This document shows, in pieces, positions 36,351-45,388 of a stretch of DNA of 64,000 nt. This DNA is from UTCHB3 sp008363265 (lineage in GTDB: Bacteria; Bacteroidota; Ignavibacteria; Ignavibacteriales; Ignavibacteriaceae). The notes under the pieces are model-generated. The model saw only the letters and a program-made list of their open reading frames with translations, did not search any database and had not been told where the DNA came from. Within the stretch, counting starts at the first letter, position 1. Every line of letters begins with the position of its first letter. The position numbers and the translations under genes are program-made. Where the stretch lies: positions 248,001-312,000 of the forward strand of contig BTUW01000001.1 in assembly GCA_045863055.1 (NCBI GenBank), read 5' to 3'.

Positions 36351-39300
36351 GTGAAAAGGCTCATACCACTCCTTCTCCTGATCACTGTTAGCCACATCTG
36401 GCCTCAGCAATTCGAGGTTCACAGATTCGGGATAAAAGAGGGCCTTAATATTGAGCTCACTAAAGCTTTGTGTCAGGATGACCTTGGTTTCATCTGGGTA
36501 GCCACGGATGTCGGTTTAAGCAGAAGTGATGGCTATTCATTCACCTCATACACTTCACCTTCCGGGATCGCATTCGGTAAATCGCTGATCAAGAGAAGGA
36601 ACGGTAACCTCCTTCTTGCAGCCGATCTCGGACTGTTCGAGATAATTCCTTCACTTGATACTGCCACAATTAAAACCCTGATCCCGGGAACCCGCCAGCT
36701 TACTGATAAAAAGGTATGGTTTCCCAAGAGTGTTTTTGAAGCCGCTGACGGCACAATATTCCTTAGCGAACAGGGTTCGATCGTCCGATTCAGGAACGGC
36801 AACCTCAAGCGGTTCTTCCTACCAAAGGAGGAAAACTCTTTCAATTTCCTGAGGGCACATCATTTCTTTGAACTCGATAATGGTGAACTGATCGTGGTTT
36901 CCCACAACGGGGGCTTGTACCGGTATGACACGAAGAGCGATCAACTCGAGAAATTCGCACTCCTGATCAACCAGAAGAACATTACCGCGGTCAAGTATCT
37001 TGGCAACGGCAGGTTTCTCACCGGCAACAACAGGGGTGTTTACTCGATCACTCTCGGAGTCGGAAAAGACGGAAAACCAACCGTCTCCGACACAAAACAC
37101 CTCGTTAAGGACCTGAGTGTCTCTGCCTTCGAGAAGAGTGATGAACTCGTCTTTGCCACCACGTGGGATAACGGACTCTTCTCATTCAGATACGGCAATA
37201 ACGATCCCGCGGCAACTTTGTACACTGAACCCGGCAGGATCAAGTTCAATGATATCCTCCGCGGCAGGAATTCCGAGTTGTGGCTTAGTTCCGAGAGCGG
37301 AATTATTCTGCTCACCCGGAGACATTTCCAGGAAGTGTTGCCTGAAGTCATCAAACACTATGTGCAGGACATTGTAACAATTAAGGATGACCTCACTTAT
37401 GTTTCCGACGGCAACACTCTCTACAAGGTGATACCGACCGAAAAGGGATACAGGCATGAGGTCATAATGCAGTCCCCGGATAATGTGATCCTGACCATCG
37501 CGAGATTTCGCGACGGCATCCTGGCATCACTCTCTGACGGTGAACTCGTTCATGTCAGCGATAACGGGATAACAACAAGATCCACACCTGATCTAAAAGG
37601 AAAATTCATAAAATACATTTCCTACGGTAATTCAGACGATCTTTGGATGATCGAGGAAGCTGCCAAGGAGATACTTAACTTTAGATCCGATGGCACTATA
37701 ATCAGGTATGACGTCAGTTTCTCCGGGATAGAATCCTTCTCAACGATCTTCATGAACAACAAGGGTGAACTGTTTGTTGGCGGTACTTCAAGCGGGATCG
37801 AACTGCTGAAGTTCACTCACGCGTCTGGTAAGTTTACAACATTTATTCCGGCGTCGAACCTGCCGAAAGGCCGGCTGGTCACCGTGAACGACATGGATTT
37901 TACACGTGAAGGGATCCCCGTCCTGGCCACAAGCGTTGGTGTCTTTGTGATCAAAGGTCAGAGGGCTGAACTGCTCGAGAACTCACTTTCAATGGTAAAC
38001 GCAAGGTCCCTTTCGGTCGATGACCGCAACGACAACGTTTGGATCGGTACCGAGAACGGCCTTTATGGTTACGATGGTCAGGGAATCTCACACTATGACG
38101 TGGTCTCAGGTTTACCGAGCAAAACGATCGGAACACGAACCATCACGATCGATGATGACGGCGTTCTATGGGTCGGTACGGCTGAAGGCGTAGCGATAAT
38201 GAAGAATCAATACCGCGCGGAGCCCTCATCATCGCCGTTACTCCTTGTGCTGAACCGTAAACTGGGTCTGTCACTGATCCCGGGTAAAGATCCGCTTGAG
38301 ATAACCGAGGATAACAACTGGCAACTGAACATCTTCGATTTTCACTTCCCTGTCCGCTCAACGATCATAATGTACCGGTTCGGGGATGAGATGGAATGGC
38401 AAACACTTCGCTCTGGCAATGTTCTCTCTCTCGCTGATCTGCCCACAGGTTCAACGACGGTTCAGGTGAGGATAAAACCTCTGGGTCAGTCGCAGTGGAG
38501 CCGGATAGCGACACTGGAATTGACGATAAATCCGGTTTGGTACCGCAGGTGGTGGGCTTACATGATATACCTCGGCACTCTGATGGTGGTGATCTACTCC
38601 TCATCACGTCTTTACGCGGCAAAACTCCGTAAAGAGAATCTTCAGCTGGAAACCCTTGTCGCCGAAAGAACAACCGAAATTAGAGCCAGGAATGAGGAAC
38701 TTACGATCAGCAGGCAGGAGATCGAAGAGAAGAACGCCGCCCTTGTTGAACTGCTGAATGAGTTGAAAGAACTTAATGCCACCAAAGACAAGATGTTCTC
38801 GATCATCTCACACGATCTGAAAAATCCTTTCTCCACCATCATGGGATTCTCCCGTTTGCTCGTGGAAGAGATGAACACCATGACTATAGAGGAGATCGTG
38901 GATTTCATTTCGAGGATCGACGACACCGCCCGGAACACCTATAACCTGCTTGAGAATCTGCTGGCCTGGAGCCGGTCTCAGTCGGGCAGGCTTTCCGTGA
39001 ATCCCTCTCCCCTTCCTCTTGATGAAGTGATTGAAGGCAACAAACGTTTCGTGAAAGATCTTGCCTTCGAGAAAAAGATTACCGTCACCGGCGATGCCCC
39101 TGCCGGTTGTCTCGTGATGGCTGACAATTACGCGCTCGACCTGATTTTCAGAAACCTGTTGACGAACGCCATTAAATTCTCCTTCCCGGGCTCTGTGATC
39201 ACCATTTCGGTTGTAATTAATGATAAAGAAGTGGCGATAAGTATTTCTGATCAGGGCACCGGGATGGATGAGGAAACTATACAGAAGCTTTTCCGACCCG

Positions 39301-39461
39301 ATGTTTTCCATTCGACTCACGGCACCAATCATGAGCGTGGCACGGGACTCGGACTTATCCTCGTAAAAGAACTGATCGAAAAGCAGAATGGTCGGATCAC
39401 CGTTAAAAGCAAACCGGCAGAGGGAAGCACTTTCACTTTCACTCTGCCGGTCGCCGTTTAA
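36351..39461 (+). CDS. Two-component propeller sensor histidine kinase
   Basis: A 1036-residue sensor starting with GTG (36351-36353), chosen because it directly gives a signal peptide (KRLIPLLLLITVSHIWPQ). Residues about 25-650 contain repeated propeller blades (LGFIWVATDVGLSRSDGYSF, NVWIGTENGLYGYDG, VLWVGTAEGVAIM). A Y_Y_Y-type domain precedes the single membrane helix (about 728-750, RRWWAYMIYLGTLMVVIYSS). A coiled coil leads to His821 in FSIISHDLKNPFSTIMGFS. ATPase boxes NLLTNAIKFS, DQGTGMD and HERGTGLGLI complete the kinase. No receiver or AraC output is attached, unlike the Bacteroides hybrid sensors, so a separate response regulator is needed. It lies 2 bases after sthA. Confidence 0.92.
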   Translation: MKRLIPLLLLITVSHIWPQQFEVHRFGIKEGLNIELTKALCQDDLGFIWVATDVGLSRSDGYSFTSYTSPSGIAFGKSLIKRRNGNLLLAADLGLFEIIPSLDTATIKTLIPGTRQLTDKKVWFPKSVFEAADGTIFLSEQGSIVRFRNGNLKRFFLPKEENSFNFLRAHHFFELDNGELIVVSHNGGLYRYDTKSDQLEKFALLINQKNITAVKYLGNGRFLTGNNRGVYSITLGVGKDGKPTVSDTKHLVKDLSVSAFEKSDELVFATTWDNGLFSFRYGNNDPAATLYTEPGRIKFNDILRGRNSELWLSSESGIILLTRRHFQEVLPEVIKHYVQDIVTIKDDLTYVSDGNTLYKVIPTEKGYRHEVIMQSPDNVILTIARFRDGILASLSDGELVHVSDNGITTRSTPDLKGKFIKYISYGNSDDLWMIEEAAKEILNFRSDGTIIRYDVSFSGIESFSTIFMNNKGELFVGGTSSGIELLKFTHASGKFTTFIPASNLPKGRLVTVNDMDFTREGIPVLATSVGVFVIKGQRAELLENSLSMVNARSLSVDDRNDNVWIGTENGLYGYDGQGISHYDVVSGLPSKTIGTRTITIDDDGVLWVGTAEGVAIMKNQYRAEPSSSPLLLVLNRKLGLSLIPGKDPLEITEDNNWQLNIFDFHFPVRSTIIMYRFGDEMEWQTLRSGNVLSLADLPTGSTTVQVRIKPLGQSQWSRIATLELTINPVWYRRWWAYMIYLGTLMVVIYSSSRLYAAKLRKENLQLETLVAERTTEIRARNEELTISRQEIEEKNAALVELLNELKELNATKDKMFSIISHDLKNPFSTIMGFSRLLVEEMNTMTIEEIVDFISRIDDTARNTYNLLENLLAWSRSQSGRLSVNPSPLPLDEVIEGNKRFVKDLAFEKKITVTGDAPAGCLVMADNYALDLIFRNLLTNAIKFSFPGSVITISVVINDKEVAISISDQGTGMDEETIQKLFRPDVFHSTHGTNHERGTGLGLILVKELIEKQNGRITVKSKPAEGSTFTFTLPVAV

Positions 39462-39472
39462 TCTGATTTAAG

Positions 39473-41674
39473 TCAGTTAATTATCTCAATTATCTCGCCT
39501 TCGTACATAAATCTTACATTTCTTCCCAACGCCAGTATCTGCGCGATCGATTTATCCTTGAATGCAAGTTTGAAGTATTCATCGGAACCGAAATTGATCT
39601 GCTGCAGTCCCTTGTTCTTCTGATACTCTATGTAAGAATCGACCCAGTATCCTGAATTCTTGTAGAAAGCCCTTCCGCCCGCATCCTGAATGCTGACCTG
39701 ACTTCCATTGTTGTTTTTACCGGGGTCGGTGTTCTTCTTCTCAACATCCCTGTGATTGAGCTGGTCGGCACCGGCGTAGTCTCTTACCTGTTCGCTCGCC
39801 GTTGTGCCACCCATCCCCTCCTTGGTTTGAAGATTCTCAAAGTCACCCTTGAAAACCGTCGGAGAGATATCCTGGAAACCATCCGCGTCTTTCAGATTGG
39901 GTGAGAGAGGAGGCCTCTGATTATTGGTGATCTGCTCATCCTCAAGGATCAGGAAAGCTGTGTAAGGAGTGATCAGTCCATACTTTTTGGAAAGCATTAT
40001 GATCTCATCCTTAAGCTCTTTGCTTTCACCGTTGAGCCGGAGCAGATCCAGGAGATGTCCGGTACGTCTCATTGCCCAGATAACAGGTATGAACTGGTGC
40101 TCACCCTCATCCTTCGAGCTTACAGGGACATCAAATGTGAATTTCTTTCCGTTTCTGATCCCCGATAGTGTTATGGTACCGTTTCCCTCCAAAAGGCCGG
40201 TGAATGTGGCCACACTCCCTTTATAGATATCCACCTTTTCCGATGGATAGGTCATTTTGAGTGTAAGCCCGAGAGAGGCCGTTATTACCACATCCGTTAG
40301 AACCGGTGACTCGATCTTGCCGAAGAAACTGCTTATAATGACCTCCACTTCACTGTTGGGAGGTGAATAGTTTCGGATGCCGCCTGTCTTCATGGCGATC
40401 TTGTCAAGCAGATGGATATTTATGTCGTACCCGACACCGAAGGTGAAGACCTTCTTCCCTTTGATCAGATCCTTGTCGAGTTTTTCGGCGAGTTTCGCTT
40501 CATCCCTCTCCCCTATCGTTGGTTTCCCGTCGGTTATGAAGACCACATAATAGGGTCTGCCATCCGTGAGCTTCTCACCCAAGGCAAGTTTAAGTGCTTC
40601 CTCGATATTCGTTCCACCGACAGATTCAAACTTGCGCACTTTGGTTTCAGCAAGTTTCTTCGTTTCCGCGTCTGCTTTTCTGAAAGAAGTGAACAGCTTC
40701 TCGGCCTGGGTTCCAAACTTGATTATCTGAAAATTATCCTGATCCTTCAGTCTGTTAATGCAGTAAACGAGCGCGTCCTGGGCTGCCTGCAGCTTTTCAC
40801 CTGCCATACTACCGGATACATCGAGCACAAAGACCACATCCTTCGGAACATATTCAGTTACGAATTCCTTGTCATCGGGAGCAAATGTTAGCAGGAAGAA
40901 CTCCTGATCTTCATCGCTTTTCCAGACCATCAGATCGGCAACACTTCCCTTTTGAGTGGTGTTTATGAAGAGAAGGTAATCCTTGTCAGGTTTTACACCT
41001 TTTTCTTCATACGATGCGGTGAAGTTGTGGTCGTCCTTCCGTTCTGATCTCGTTTCGTGGGTTGGAGAGTAGATGTTCAGTATCCTGTTCTTCGACTTTA
41101 TTTCTGTTTTCACTGAAACCTTGTCGAGTGGTTTCGAGGAGAACTTTTCAGTGTTCAGGGGGTAGAGGTACTTTACAATTCCATTGTCGTAATCAAGATT
41201 CTGAACGTATTCGATCTCAACTTTTCTTTCTGACCTCGGTTCGATCGGAAATATCTTCAGAGTATATATATTTCTGCCGGTGTACTCAAGCAGAGCGGGA
41301 TCCTTGCTTTTGGCAACGATCTCCTGATAGAGTTTCCTGGCCTGTTCGGCGTCAAGCAGTTCGGCTTTGTACTCTTTGCCGCTTACATACATCTTAAATC
41401 CGGTTATCACCGCGCCCTCGGGGATCGGGAATATGTACTGACCTTCAAGCCGGTGATCAAGCGGATTGTAGAACATCTGATCGATCTTCGTTTTCGCCAC
41501 CAAACCGTCAATGGTCACTTTCACATCATGGTATTTCACCTCAAGGGGAAACGGGTCGCGCCATCCCGGCCCCGGGTGAGGCCTCGGCGGATCAGGTATG
41601 ATGATGAAGCCGTCCCCAAACAGGTTGGGTACGGCCACTATCATCAGGAGCATCAGTTTGAAAATCGTCTTCAT
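39473..41674 (-). CDS. Exported VIT and von Willebrand A domain protein
   Basis: A 733-residue protein with a signal peptide (KTIFKLMLLMIVAVPNLFGDG). Residues about 40-165 are a vault/inter-alpha-trypsin (VIT) domain (VKVTIDGLVAKTKIDQMFYN, GQYIFPIPEGAVI). Residues about 280-460 are a von Willebrand A domain with a full MIDAS metal site: DVSGSMAGEK, TNIEEAL and FITDGKPT. The rest is unrecognised and probably helical near the end. Such proteins bind partners through the metal site, often at the cell surface or in the periplasm. The start overlaps the stop of the upstream vWA gene by four bases, so the two are a co-translated pair. Confidence 0.88.
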   Translation of the reverse strand: MKTIFKLMLLMIVAVPNLFGDGFIIIPDPPRPHPGPGWRDPFPLEVKYHDVKVTIDGLVAKTKIDQMFYNPLDHRLEGQYIFPIPEGAVITGFKMYVSGKEYKAELLDAEQARKLYQEIVAKSKDPALLEYTGRNIYTLKIFPIEPRSERKVEIEYVQNLDYDNGIVKYLYPLNTEKFSSKPLDKVSVKTEIKSKNRILNIYSPTHETRSERKDDHNFTASYEEKGVKPDKDYLLFINTTQKGSVADLMVWKSDEDQEFFLLTFAPDDKEFVTEYVPKDVVFVLDVSGSMAGEKLQAAQDALVYCINRLKDQDNFQIIKFGTQAEKLFTSFRKADAETKKLAETKVRKFESVGGTNIEEALKLALGEKLTDGRPYYVVFITDGKPTIGERDEAKLAEKLDKDLIKGKKVFTFGVGYDINIHLLDKIAMKTGGIRNYSPPNSEVEVIISSFFGKIESPVLTDVVITASLGLTLKMTYPSEKVDIYKGSVATFTGLLEGNGTITLSGIRNGKKFTFDVPVSSKDEGEHQFIPVIWAMRRTGHLLDLLRLNGESKELKDEIIMLSKKYGLITPYTAFLILEDEQITNNQRPPLSPNLKDADGFQDISPTVFKGDFENLQTKEGMGGTTASEQVRDYAGADQLNHRDVEKKNTDPGKNNNGSQVSIQDAGGRAFYKNSGYWVDSYIEYQKNKGLQQINFGSDEYFKLAFKDKSIAQILALGRNVRFMYEGEIIEIIN

Positions 41675-42780
41675 TTTAGTCCCAGTTCGGTTCTGATCGA
41701 CTCGATCATTACACTGCCAAATGTATTCTGACCCGGAGTGGTATCCACCTTGGCCAGATAGTCATTTCTCAATTTTTCGTATTTCTTTATTTCGTTCTTT
41801 ATCTGGGCCCTCTTGGCGTCATATTGCGCGATCAGTTCCTTGATCTTTGCTTCGCCAAGTCCCTGAAGTTCTTCAGGCAGATCTGAGGTTTTAATGTCCT
41901 TGAGGCTGAAACCTTCCTCTTTTGAAGCATCGATAAGATCCCAGGCAGAGTTGTTGTAAAATTCTGTGGCTTTAGCCCCGGCTCTCTGAACCGCTGCACT
42001 TGGAGCTGACATCATCGCGTTGTTGTCTTCCTGCTCCTGTCTCGCCTTGGCTTCCTTGCCGCCTTTCGAGAAGTAGAGGTAAGTGCCGTTCAGTTCCTTG
42101 TTAAGCTCGATCATCACGGAGTCATAGGGTGTCGGTTTTTCCTCGGCCGCAAGGTTCTGATCGATGAACATGAAAGAACCGCTACCGATCTTTGCTCCAT
42201 CCCGCCACGTTTTCGACTCATCGTTGTCGGGATTACCGCAGTAGATCGTGTTGATCTTTATCCCCATGTCGGCCGCTTTTTTGCAGACATTTCTGTAATC
42301 TATGATTCCCTGATTGAAAGGTTCATTTCCGGCGATAATTATCACGTTTACAGCGTCACTTCCCTTTTCCCAATCGAGCTTCAAAAGTGCCTGCTCGATC
42401 ACCGCGCCGCAGTATTCGGCACCACCATTGGTCACAAGACCGAAAAGGTGCTCAGATACACGGTCGAGGTCCTGGCTGAGTGAGTCAACCATTCTTATAT
42501 AGTGTGAAGTGTTGGAGAGACCATCGTTACCGTATTCAAAAAGTGAGATGCTTAGTTCCAGTTTTGTGTCAGCCATGTCACCAGATATCGCGGCCATTTC
42601 GTTAACGATCCTCCACAATTCCTGACGTGCCTGATTGATCAGACCGTCCATGCTGTTGCTGGTATCGAGAAGGATGGCGAGATTGATTTTCTTGACATTC
42701 CCTTTCTTGGCAACCGCGTTCGGAAGGATGGCGGTGGTCAGGAAAAGAAAGATCAACAGGCTTGTAAACAACTTTTTCAT
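41671..42780 (-). CDS. Exported von Willebrand A domain protein
   Basis: A 369-residue protein from the ATG at 42778-42780, preferred over an earlier in-frame ATG (42819) because it directly starts a signal peptide (KKLFTSLLIFLFLTTAILPNAVA) and has a CCGGAGAC site upstream. The vWA domain follows at once (INLAILLDTSNSMDGL, with DxSxS MIDAS). The domain continues to about residue 200. The last 120 residues are charged and helical, with a likely coiled coil (IKELIAQYDAKRAQIKNEIKKY, quoted in parts). It overlaps the VIT-vWA gene by ATGA. Function unknown; the pairing suggests a complex. Confidence 0.84.
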   Translation of the reverse strand: MKKLFTSLLIFLFLTTAILPNAVAKKGNVKKINLAILLDTSNSMDGLINQARQELWRIVNEMAAISGDMADTKLELSISLFEYGNDGLSNTSHYIRMVDSLSQDLDRVSEHLFGLVTNGGAEYCGAVIEQALLKLDWEKGSDAVNVIIIAGNEPFNQGIIDYRNVCKKAADMGIKINTIYCGNPDNDESKTWRDGAKIGSGSFMFIDQNLAAEEKPTPYDSVMIELNKELNGTYLYFSKGGKEAKARQEQEDNNAMMSAPSAAVQRAGAKATEFYNNSAWDLIDASKEEGFSLKDIKTSDLPEELQGLGEAKIKELIAQYDAKRAQIKNEIKKYEKLRNDYLAKVDTTPGQNTFGSVMIESIRTELGLK

Positions 42781-42963
42781 TTTAAGTCTCCGGTTTAATT
42801 CTACCTGCTTATACTTCACGCGCCCGCTATTGTTCCCCCGGAATTGTTAACAAACTGTTTACACCGAATTACGACTCCCGTTCACCCTCTTTTGATTAAC
42901 TTTATTTCTTGAAAATTTTGAATTTCAGATTTCAACCAACCGTAATTTTCCAATGGAGAATAA

Positions 42964-44943
42964 ATGTTCAGTTTAATACCCCGTTCCGAATTTGACCGTG
43001 TGAAAGCCCTCGGAAGGGATGACTTTAAGGATTTGCAGCTATTTGCCGACATGTGCAGATACAACACTTTTATTATGGTTAAAAAGGCCGGTTCAGGTCA
43101 TCTCGGAAGCAGTTTTTCAGCAGCCGATATCATAACTTATCTCTACCTGCGCAAACTTAACACCCTCGAAACCGGGTTCGACTCTCCCGACCGCGACATC
43201 TACTTTTCATCGAAAGGGCACGATGTGCCGGGATTCTACTCCTTGCTATACGCCCTCGGAGTACTCGGTGAAGAGCAGGCTCTGATGCTTCGCAGGCTGA
43301 ATGGCCTTGATGGCCATCCAGAGGTCAGGATCCCCGGCGTGGAGGCATCTACCGGTTCGCTCGGAATGGGAATTTCAAAGGCGAAAGGCATGGCCTGGGC
43401 CAAGAAATACCTCGGCGCCGGAGGAAAGGTTTTCGTTCTCACTGGTGACGGTGAGTTCCAGGAAGGACAGATATTTGAATCACTTCAGGCTACCGCGCAT
43501 CAGCAGGTGAACAATGTTACCGCGATCATCGATCATAACAAGTACCAGACCGACATGCTCGTGAAGGATGTGAACAACATCGAAGACCTTACAGAGAAAG
43601 TAACCGCCTTCGGTTGGCATGTTGAGCGGATAGACGGACATGACTACAACCTTCTCCACGAAACACTTCTTAAACTCGATTCGGTAGCTGACAAGCCAAA
43701 GCTGATCATTGCCGATACAATCAAAGGAAAAGGCATCTCTTTTATGGAGACACCTGTGGCCGATTCGGAAACAGGAAAAGCCTTCTACAAGTGGCACTCA
43801 GGAGCCCCGGATGATGTGACTTTCAAGGCAGGTCTCAAGGAGCTCATGGAAAGGATCGAGAAACAAGCGGAGGCACTCGGAATCGACCCTGTCGAACTTC
43901 CTGTTATCGAAGTTGATAGCGCTCCACCTTCAAAGCTCGCGAAGGAGTTCGTTACCGGAGCTTATGGTGAGACCCTGGTCGAACTTGCGAAAACCAATGA
44001 CAGATTCGTTGTGCTCGACGGTGACCTTTCAGCCGACTGTAAACTCAGGAAATTTGAGAACACCTATCCCGGCCGTTTCATTGAGAACGGTATCGCGGAG
44101 CAGGATATGGTTTCTATGGCGGGTGGGTTGGCCAGAATGGGTCTGATCCCGGTGGTTAACACGTTCGGCAGTTTTTTAGCCGCAAGAGCCAATGAGCAGA
44201 TATACAACAACTCCACCGAGAAAAGAAAGATCGTTTACACCTGCCACTTCTCCGGTATGATCCCGGCAGGACCGGGCAAGTCACACCAGAGCGTCCGCGA
44301 CATTTCCCTTTTCGGAGCACTCCCCAACGCCACTATCATGCAGCCCTGCAACGCTCATGAAACTAAACTTGTCACCGAGTACGCGATCAACTCTCCCGAT
44401 GAGGTTTGCGTTATCAGGTTGAATATCGGACCTTCACCAGAGACAATTGTGCTCCCGGCTGACTACAGGTTCGAAAAAGGGAGAGGCACCGTTCTGACCA
44501 AAGGCAACGACGCGATACTCTTTGCATACGGCCCCGTGATGCTTCATGAAGCTCTTGTGGCTACCGATCTTCTGAACAGGATAGAGTTCGGATTAAAGGT
44601 GGTTAACATGCCTTGGTTGAACCACGTTGACGCAGCATGGCTGGGTGAACTTGTTATTGACTATAACAAGATATTCGTGCTTGAGGATCATTCGAATTAT
44701 GGCGGTCTGGGTGACAGGCTTCTGAACGCGCTTGTACAGAATCAGGACCTCGGTTCAAGAACATTCACAAAACTTGGGCTGGATGAATATCCGGAGTGTG
44801 GCACCCCTCTGGAGGTTCTGGAATTTCACAGACTCGACGGGAAATCGCTCGCCGAACGTATCGCGGGACTTGGCAACATCGACGACATGATCGAGTCAAC
44901 AAAGGATATGCAGGCCAAATACACGGCAGATGCTCCTCAGTAA
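42964..44943 (+). CDS. tkt: Transketolase
   Basis: A 659-residue thiamine-diphosphate enzyme with both halves in one chain. The N-terminal half has KKAGSGHLGSSFSAADIITY and the cofactor motif LTGDGEFQEGQIFES with IIDHNKYQTD. The C-terminal half has the catalytic Glu region ENGIAEQDMVSMAGGLARMG and ends with a transketolase C-domain (IFVLEDHSNYGGLGDRL). It exchanges two-carbon units between sugar phosphates in the pentose phosphate or Calvin-type pathways. The order GDGEFQEG and a relatively short first half resemble the bacterial transketolase-like group with separate subunits that became fused. A strong terminator follows. Confidence 0.9.
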   Translation: MFSLIPRSEFDRVKALGRDDFKDLQLFADMCRYNTFIMVKKAGSGHLGSSFSAADIITYLYLRKLNTLETGFDSPDRDIYFSSKGHDVPGFYSLLYALGVLGEEQALMLRRLNGLDGHPEVRIPGVEASTGSLGMGISKAKGMAWAKKYLGAGGKVFVLTGDGEFQEGQIFESLQATAHQQVNNVTAIIDHNKYQTDMLVKDVNNIEDLTEKVTAFGWHVERIDGHDYNLLHETLLKLDSVADKPKLIIADTIKGKGISFMETPVADSETGKAFYKWHSGAPDDVTFKAGLKELMERIEKQAEALGIDPVELPVIEVDSAPPSKLAKEFVTGAYGETLVELAKTNDRFVVLDGDLSADCKLRKFENTYPGRFIENGIAEQDMVSMAGGLARMGLIPVVNTFGSFLAARANEQIYNNSTEKRKIVYTCHFSGMIPAGPGKSHQSVRDISLFGALPNATIMQPCNAHETKLVTEYAINSPDEVCVIRLNIGPSPETIVLPADYRFEKGRGTVLTKGNDAILFAYGPVMLHEALVATDLLNRIEFGLKVVNMPWLNHVDAAWLGELVIDYNKIFVLEDHSNYGGLGDRLLNALVQNQDLGSRTFTKLGLDEYPECGTPLEVLEFHRLDGKSLAERIAGLGNIDDMIESTKDMQAKYTADAPQ

Positions 44944-44963
44944 ACCTGACTGATCCGATATTC

Positions 44964-45003
44964 AAAAGAGGCTGACCCGAAAGAGTCAGCCTCTTTTTTT
45001 TAA
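44964..45003. terminator. Bidirectional terminator between tkt and the cyclic-nucleotide-binding gene
   Basis: AAAGAGGCTGAC (44965-44976) and GTCAGCCTCTTT (44985-44996) form a perfect 12-bp hairpin with loop CCGAAAGA, followed by T's. The two flanking genes converge here. Confidence 0.95.
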
Positions 45004-45378
45004 TTATTCAGAGTCGCCGTTCTTTATCTGATCGGTGGTAATACCTTTTGCGAGACAGTAGTATTCATTGGTAAGAACCTGTAACCTCTCGGCAAGGTTT
45101 ACCAGCATTTTTTTCACCAGATCGGGGTATTTTTCAATCAGTTTTTCCATCGGCAGGTTCAGATTCAGCACAACTGACTCTTCATCAGCGATCAGTGTGG
45201 CAGTCCTCGGGCGATCGAGTATGATACTCATTTCTCCGATAACCATTCCCTTTTCGGCGAACTCAGCCACTTTCACGTCTTCCTTGTACACACCGATCTT
45301 TCCGCTAACAAGGATAAAAAGTTCTTTATCCTGAGCGTGCTCACGCGTAATTACATCTCCGGCTTTAAATATCTTCAT
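45004..45378 (-). CDS. Stand-alone cyclic-nucleotide-binding (CRP/PKA-R-like) domain protein
   Basis: A 124-residue protein that is a single cNMP-binding beta-barrel. The phosphate-binding cassette is GEMSIILDRPRTATLIA, with the Glu that contacts the ribose and the Arg that contacts the cyclic phosphate both present. There is no DNA-binding helix-turn-helix and no transporter or kinase part. The end is a short helical tail. A GGAAG ribosome-binding site precedes the ATG. It is the last gene of the pcm-miaA-...-prfB run, 10 bases after the prfB stop. A partner that reads the bound nucleotide must be elsewhere. The receiver-cyclase at 16708 is one possible source of its ligand. Confidence 0.87.
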   Translation of the reverse strand: MKIFKAGDVITREHAQDKELFILVSGKIGVYKEDVKVAEFAEKGMVIGEMSIILDRPRTATLIADEESVVLNLNLPMEKLIEKYPDLVKKMLVNLAERLQVLTNEYYCLAKGITTDQIKNGDSE

Positions 45379-45388
45379 CGGACTTCCT

